DNA of 64,000 nt from Bryopsis sp. KO-2023 (lineage: Eukaryota; Chlorophyta; Ulvophyceae; Bryopsidales; Bryopsidaceae). Below the pieces are notes generated by a model, which made no database searches, was not told where the DNA came from, and saw only the letters and a list, made by a program, of their open reading frames with translations. The DNA lies in the NCBI GenBank assembly GCA_030272585.1, contig BSYQ01000001.1, positions 372,001 to 436,000 of the forward strand. The letters are read 5' to 3'. Of the stretch, positions 59,159 through 64,000 are shown piece by piece; the first letter of the stretch is position 1; each line of letters opens with the position of its first letter. The position numbers and the translations under genes were made by a program.

Positions 59159-61320
59159 ATGATATGCCCTCACAGAGGGTCGCTGGGGATTCGACAGCGT
59201 CCTATTCTTACCCCGCGAAACCCAACCCTTCCCCTGGCCAGGAAACAGCGCTCTCAAGTTTCGAGCCAAACCCTGTCACGAAGGGACGTGTTTTGCAAGG
59301 CGTCCAGCACTGGTGTGGTGTCTTTTCGATAAACAGCTGAGCATAGTGCTTAGATTTGAAAAGTATGATTGTATGGTGGGGTTCTAATTGGAGGGAATGG
59401 CTTTAGCACATATCATGCATGTTTGGATATATTTTTCCGAAAGTTAAAAAAACAACTGCTAGTTCAGATTAGTTTTTTTGTTTCCATGGGCATCGCTTGG
59501 ATTCCAAAAATATCCCCCATCAACTTTGCTCATTTTCCCCTTCAAAAAAAAATCCAGACATGTCGAAATTATGAAAGCTTCACCTTGATTGCATCACCCT
59601 GCAAAATCAGCATCTTTAAAAATTAGATCCATTTCAATTTTCAGTGCTTGAAAATAAAACATAAGAAGAATCCATTATTCTTCACATTTTCTTAATTCTC
59701 CCATCCGTGGAACAAAATTAGATTGGAACAGATTCAGTGGGGCTTTTCTTCCAAATTCTTTCTTTCGTTTTTTGCTATGTATCTTTTTCCGGACCGAATG
59801 ACAGCCATGAGACATCACCTTGAGGGAGGTGGCCTCATCGCGCACTTTCAAAGTTCACATAGCTTTGAGATCGTTTTATCCATTCGGGAAAAAAAAATAA
59901 ACTGTAGATTTGGATTAGATAAGTGTGGTTTTACTCTCTCGCAGGAGATATAATCAAAATCTGCTAAAAAGCGAATTCTTAACGGCCTAGACAGTCTCTC
60001 TTGTCAGGCGACTCGAACATTGTGGTGTTTCTCGCGTATCTTGATTTGTAGAGAGCTTGTTGCAGGTGAAGAAACCTCCGTGTCGGTTTTCTTGGCCCCC
60101 GCCCCGCGAAACAGTCGATTGCTGTGTGCGGGAGTAGACATTCAGGCCCCTGTGGAAGCCGTCTGGGATTGCTTGACTGACTATGAAAATCTGGCCGAGT
60201 TCATCCCTGGGTTGGTGGTGAACGAGTGCTTGGAAATGAGAGACACAGGTGCAAGATTAAAGCAGGTGTGCTAGCTACGATAGCTATTTCATTCTCGGAC
60301 AGCCTGTAGCAAAATCCTTCTTCAATTGGAGGCAGTGCGTAGATATCAACAGTCTGACTCTTTCCTCATGCATGTACTGCCAAAATCTTGAATCAAAAGG
60401 TCAACAGTGATGTGTTGGTCAGAATTCTGGACCTCTATTCTAGCTTGATTGACCCCTCCTGTCATATTTTCCACACTCTTCGATTTTTTTTGTATATACA
60501 TGCACGTATGCAGTGTCTTTCGTTTTCTGGAATTGGTTGATCAAAAGGTTTTGAACTCTCTGGCTGCAGGTCGGGCAGCAAGACTTGTACTTGGGAGTTA
60601 AGTTTTGTGCAACAGCTGTCTTGGACATCGCGGAGCATATCGAGGGGATGCCGAGGGAACTGTGCTATAACATTGGATACAGCCACAATGGTGAATTCAA
60701 GGAGGGTGATTGGTTTCCTTGTCCTGAGAAAGTGCTCAAGTCTGACCCACGGGATATCGTTTTCAGCCTGGTGGATGGCGATTTTCAGGTGAGCTAGGGA
60801 CTGTCAATTGTTTCCGAAGCAAGGTATTTTCTTTTTGCCTGGCTGGTATGTCTCTAGACATACTGAAAGTTGCACCCTCCATAGCAGAAATAAGGTTTTT
60901 GAACTGCCGGAGTTAATTTCTTTGACCTAGAGACTTCTAGGCAATGGGGTGGGGATCTGATGTCATGGGAAAACCAGATTTGAAGTTTTTTTAACTATCT
61001 TGGGATCCTTTTGCTCTTCTGGTTTCAACGGAAAAGGTGATAAAATCCCCTCGTTTCGTCCTTAATGGAAAATTTCCTAAAGTAACCCATTGGAATCGTG
61101 TTTTCTTTTGTAATAATATTTTGTATGTTTTCCCCCGCAGGCTTTCAAAGGTGTGTGGCGTATGGAGAAGATGGCAGTGGGAGTCACTCGCTTGGCATAT
61201 GGCTTGCATGTCAGACCTCAGAAATGGTTGCCTGTGGGGCTCATTCAAGGTCGAATCAAACGAGAAGTCCAAAGCAACCTGGCCGCCGTGAAAAAGCATG
61301 CAGAGAAAACCGCCTCTTGA
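59159..61320 (+). CDS. START / polyketide-cyclase (SRPBCC) family protein, probably plastid-targeted
   Basis: A small lipid-binding protein of the 'polyketide cyclase/dehydrase and lipid transport' type found in plant chloroplasts and cyanobacteria. The proposed first exon starts at ATG 59159 and encodes an acid-poor Arg/Ser/Thr/Pro-rich presequence ('MICPHRGSLGIRQRPILTPR', 'SSQTLSRRDVFCKASS'), typical of a transit peptide. The mature part is in exons 60047-60265, 60570-60788 and 61141-61320, which join in phase: 'VDIQAPVEAVWDCLTDYENL', 'AEFIPGLVVNECLEMRDTGA', 'VGQQDLYLGVKFCATAVLDI', 'FSLVDGDFQAFKGVWRMEKM', 'VTRLAYGLHVRPQKWLPVGL'. This is the helix-grip fold order: N-terminal strand-helix, then the GxW and C-terminal helix. 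The junction between the presequence exon and 60047 spans ~700 bases and its exact donor is unresolved; the ligand is unknown. Confidence 0.82.
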
Positions 61321-61709
61321 TGGAGAGTGCAAGGGATTTCTTTGATCGTATATATTATTGTGACTTGCTGTGTTAATTGAAGGCATATTTGCAGCTAGTC
61401 GGATTTATTTTTGGAGGAAGTCGAGTGGGCGGATTGAAGAGTTGAAAGGGTAGTTGAAGTTGGGGGGTCTTTCACACATTTCGGAAATTTTTTCAAAAGG
61501 CGTTCCTATTGGGATTTATGAATTTGGTTCATTGGTGGTTTGATTGATTTTTTTTGCCAGGTCTTGGGGTTTTGAGACATCTCTTTTAAAACAGAAACAG
61601 TTGAGAAAAGATGTTGTTTAGGTCTCAATTTCTCAATTGTTTTGAAGTGAAAAACCTATGGGGAAAGAAAACATACAAGACAATGCCCACAATGTGCCAA
61701 TTGTCAGGC

Positions 61710-63972
61710 TCATCTTGAATCATGAGGTCCTTTCTGATCCTGTCCACTCATTCCCTGCAAAGCCATTAACCAATAGTCACGCTATGACAAAAAGACCATC
61801 CCCAATCCATCAGGGGTTCGAACAAAGAATATTGGAAGATATCCACCCACGACATGATAAAAAAGCGCAAACAATCAATCAGATTTTGGCACATACCTTG
61901 TACACCGGAGCGTAGCTATTGGAGGGTATCCTGGATAAACGGTTGGGTGGCAAGAGGGCTGGAACGTCGTCGTCCTCAGTTCCACCCAACGGGTTGTCTA
62001 TCATTTCCGTGGGCACAGGGCCGCTCGTTTGGAATGTTGGATTCGCAAGGATAGATGGCACGCGCAGATCGTGGGAAGAGCGACCTTGAAGGCTCTCTGC
62101 GTGTTGGCCTCTTGAGCGGGAGTGCATTAGTCTGTGAAGTCACAGGGCCGAATTCACATCAGAAGCATTGTTCACGTTGGGCATGCTAATGCACAAACCC
62201 AGTTAACACAGAAGGATACCAACAGTTCGCCAACTGCACCTGCGGGCTGGACGAGGAGCGGGCAAGGGATTGAGGCTTCTGTCTGAAGTTCCACCGCGTG
62301 CGAGCAACAAGGAATGCATAGGTCTCAGCATTGCATCTATCTCCTGCATAGCGCGCTTGTTCCATCTCAAGACGCCCTTTTGCCACTTATCGATTGCATT
62401 CGCAGTGATTTTCAGTGCTGCAAAGATTTCCAGTTGCATTTCAACTTCCTGTTCCAGACGTCCCTTGGGCGAGATGGATGCACCGCTCCAGTGCGAGATC
62501 TTGAATTTGTTTCTGAGGACATCATCTTGCAGGGTGGGGGACCCAAACTGCTCGAGACTCGATCGTGCTGTTTCCAAAGCCAAATTGCGCCTCTTGTGCA
62601 CCTCCTGCTCCCCACCACAAGTTTTGGAGCGTATAAGTAGCCCTTGCGCAATTTCGTAGTTGTCGAGATACTTTGGCGGATCGGAAAATCCGATGGCTGG
62701 AACAAAGTATTCATCGGTGTCCGAAAGAAATAGATCTGGCCGAGTAGTTTCAAGGATCTTCGAAATGCGACGCATGGATGGATGTCCTGCACCAGACAAA
62801 ATTTAACACGCTTAGCACCAACGCCCAAGTAGAGGTCGGGAAATCGCAACTCATAAAAAGTATTTCTGCTACTCCCAAAGCATTTCTTGCAAGGGTGCAG
62901 CCAAGGAATTAGTTAGAATTGCTATGGAATACCCTGTATTCGACGAAAGATGGGGGAAAGTTTCTCCAACAACAGCATTCGAGCTTCAGGCGCCACATAT
63001 TTCCGTATCTCTTCGCTTGCGTAGCGTCCTCCCTTCGCCCCCTCTTTCTCGTCTGCAAAGACATCCCCGACGATACCCAGAAGAAAATTGAGCAGCACGA
63101 ACAAAGTCGTGATCGGCATCAGAATGTGGAAAAGGCTTGCAAGAAACCTTTCCGCAGAATGAATTTCCTGGTTCTCGTCTTGTATCTGGTCCAATCCATC
63201 TGTGTCTCCAGCCACCAAGAAACTGGACCAGGCAACGAGTTCAGTTTCAATCAAATTCGTTCATATACTGCCCACAAAGATATTGTTTCGTGTGCGTGTT
63301 GCTTGTCCCACCTGAAGACCAACGAAAGCGCGTCGTTGAGTGTCGATAGTCGCTTGATGCGATAACCAAAGCCGAGATTGCCTATCATCGCCATCATCAA
63401 TAGAATCAAAAACATCACTATTAGGAAGTGAGCCATCGGGCCAACGATATTTCCTAGTGTCCTCGTTATCACTCCGAAGTAGCTCTGGAAAGACCAGATC
63501 CTCAAATACCTGCACAGACAAAAAACCATGTGTCCGTTGAGCTTGTAAATGTTTCTCATCGCAAAAACGCTCCAAGAATTGTGCTTTACGAACCTCAAGA
63601 CGAGTATGGTGACGACTAGGAGCTGTGCCAGAAGAGCTGTACGTACTGCTCCCGACATATCGTTAGATGCAGACACTACTCCAACATAATCGACCAGCCC
63701 GTCGTGATCTGATTCGAGCATCCAACGATTTGGATCACCCGGGGAGGGGATAGTGCTCAAATCCCTTGAGCTTCCTCCGACACTAAGAGTCCCCTCTGGG
63801 CTATCTGTTTTCTTTGGCAGAAGCCAGCGAGCAGCCGCAGTGTTCAATGCATCATAGACCGAATACGAAGGTTGAGCCTTTATTTTTATTCCGTGCTCAA
63901 AAATCAGAATCCCCACCGTTGCTGCGACTGTTGTGAGCAACACAGCTACGAACAGGTCGACAAGCATTGTTC
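61710..63972 (-). CDS. Polycystin/TRP-like cation channel, C-terminal part (5' end outside window)
   Basis: Related to the PKD2/polycystin branch of TRP-like channels. The most upstream visible exon begins at an acceptor near 63972 ('TMLVDLFVAVLLTTVAATVG') and continues leftward through helices 'LLAQLLVVTILVLR', 'RYLRIWSFQSYFGVITRTLG' (S4-like), 'AHFLIVMFLILLMMAMIGNL' (S5) and 'LASLFHILMPITTLFVLLNF' with 'LLGIVGDVF' (S6; compare polycystin 'LLNmFLAIInDtY'). The pore region between them is short ('ALSLVFRWD'), and the splicing there (about 63330-63210) is uncertain. A cytosolic tail follows: exons about 62788-62243 (helical, 'EVEMQLEIFAALKITANAID'), 62131-61901 and a final short exon 61751-61710 ending 'DQKGPHDSR'. 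The last joins are phase-consistent. Ion selectivity cannot be judged. Confidence 0.75.
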
Positions 63973-64000
63973 CTGTGGAAACAAATTCAAACCAATTCAA

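Overview
This window is nuclear DNA of a gene-dense, intron-rich eukaryote. About 19 genes lie in 64 kb. Most are broken into exons of roughly 50-500 bases by GT-AG introns, many with a T-rich tract before the acceptor. I rebuilt gene models by reading frames across splice junctions and checking that the phases agree. The gene set (glucosidase II beta, C1D/Rrp47, WDR12/Ytm1, enoyl-CoA reductase TECR, guanylate-binding protein, CDF and TMEM163-type metal carriers, polycystin-like channel) is protistan rather than bacterial. Two proteins have plastid-style features: a START/polyketide-cyclase protein with an acid-poor presequence, and an unknown protein with an internal 'AAAQPAHA' lumenal-type signal. 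A YqgF-type nuclease is also present. A photosynthetic protist is therefore likely, but the lineage cannot be fixed from this sequence alone.

Layout. 1-2.2 kb: divergent pair of glucosidase II beta (partial, -) and C1D/Rrp47 (+). 2.6-6.6 kb: a DEP-transmembrane-DUF1769 protein (+). 7.2-7.8 kb: a doubtful small gene (-). 8.2-12.3 kb: a long coiled-coil/EF-hand protein (-). 12.5-16.0 kb: a secretory TPR-sulfotransferase (-), divergent from 16.2-20.2 kb, a chromodomain-TPR-J-domain fusion (+). 21.3-22.6 kb: YqgF/RuvX nuclease (-). 23.4-28.3 kb: a coiled-coil protein (-). 29.1-31.4 kb: a membrane protein of unknown function (-), divergent from 31.6-34.2 kb, WDR12/Ytm1 (+). 35.4-37.6 kb: a secreted protein with two tandem eight-cysteine modules (+). 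38.4-40.2 kb: a Mn-type CDF carrier (-), divergent from 40.7-43.0 kb, TECR (+). 44.0-48.3 kb: a GBP-family GTPase with a SAP-like tail (-), divergent from 48.8-51.5 kb, a TMEM163-like carrier (+). 52.3-56.1 kb: nitric oxide synthase (-), coded almost entirely in one 3.3-kb exon. 56.4-59.2 kb: gene-poor. 59.2-61.3 kb: START-family protein (+). 61.7 kb to the window end: a polycystin/TRP-like channel (-, 5' end outside).

The genes do not form one pathway; the clustering looks like ordinary compact packing with several head-to-head promoters of about 165-570 bp. The most unusual items are the secreted double eight-cysteine protein, the chromodomain-TPR-J fusion, the DEP-TM-DUF1769 fusion, the GBP-SAP architecture and the nearly intronless NOS with a hydrophobic N-terminal exon. 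No rRNA, tRNA, transposon coding region or CRISPR array was recognised.
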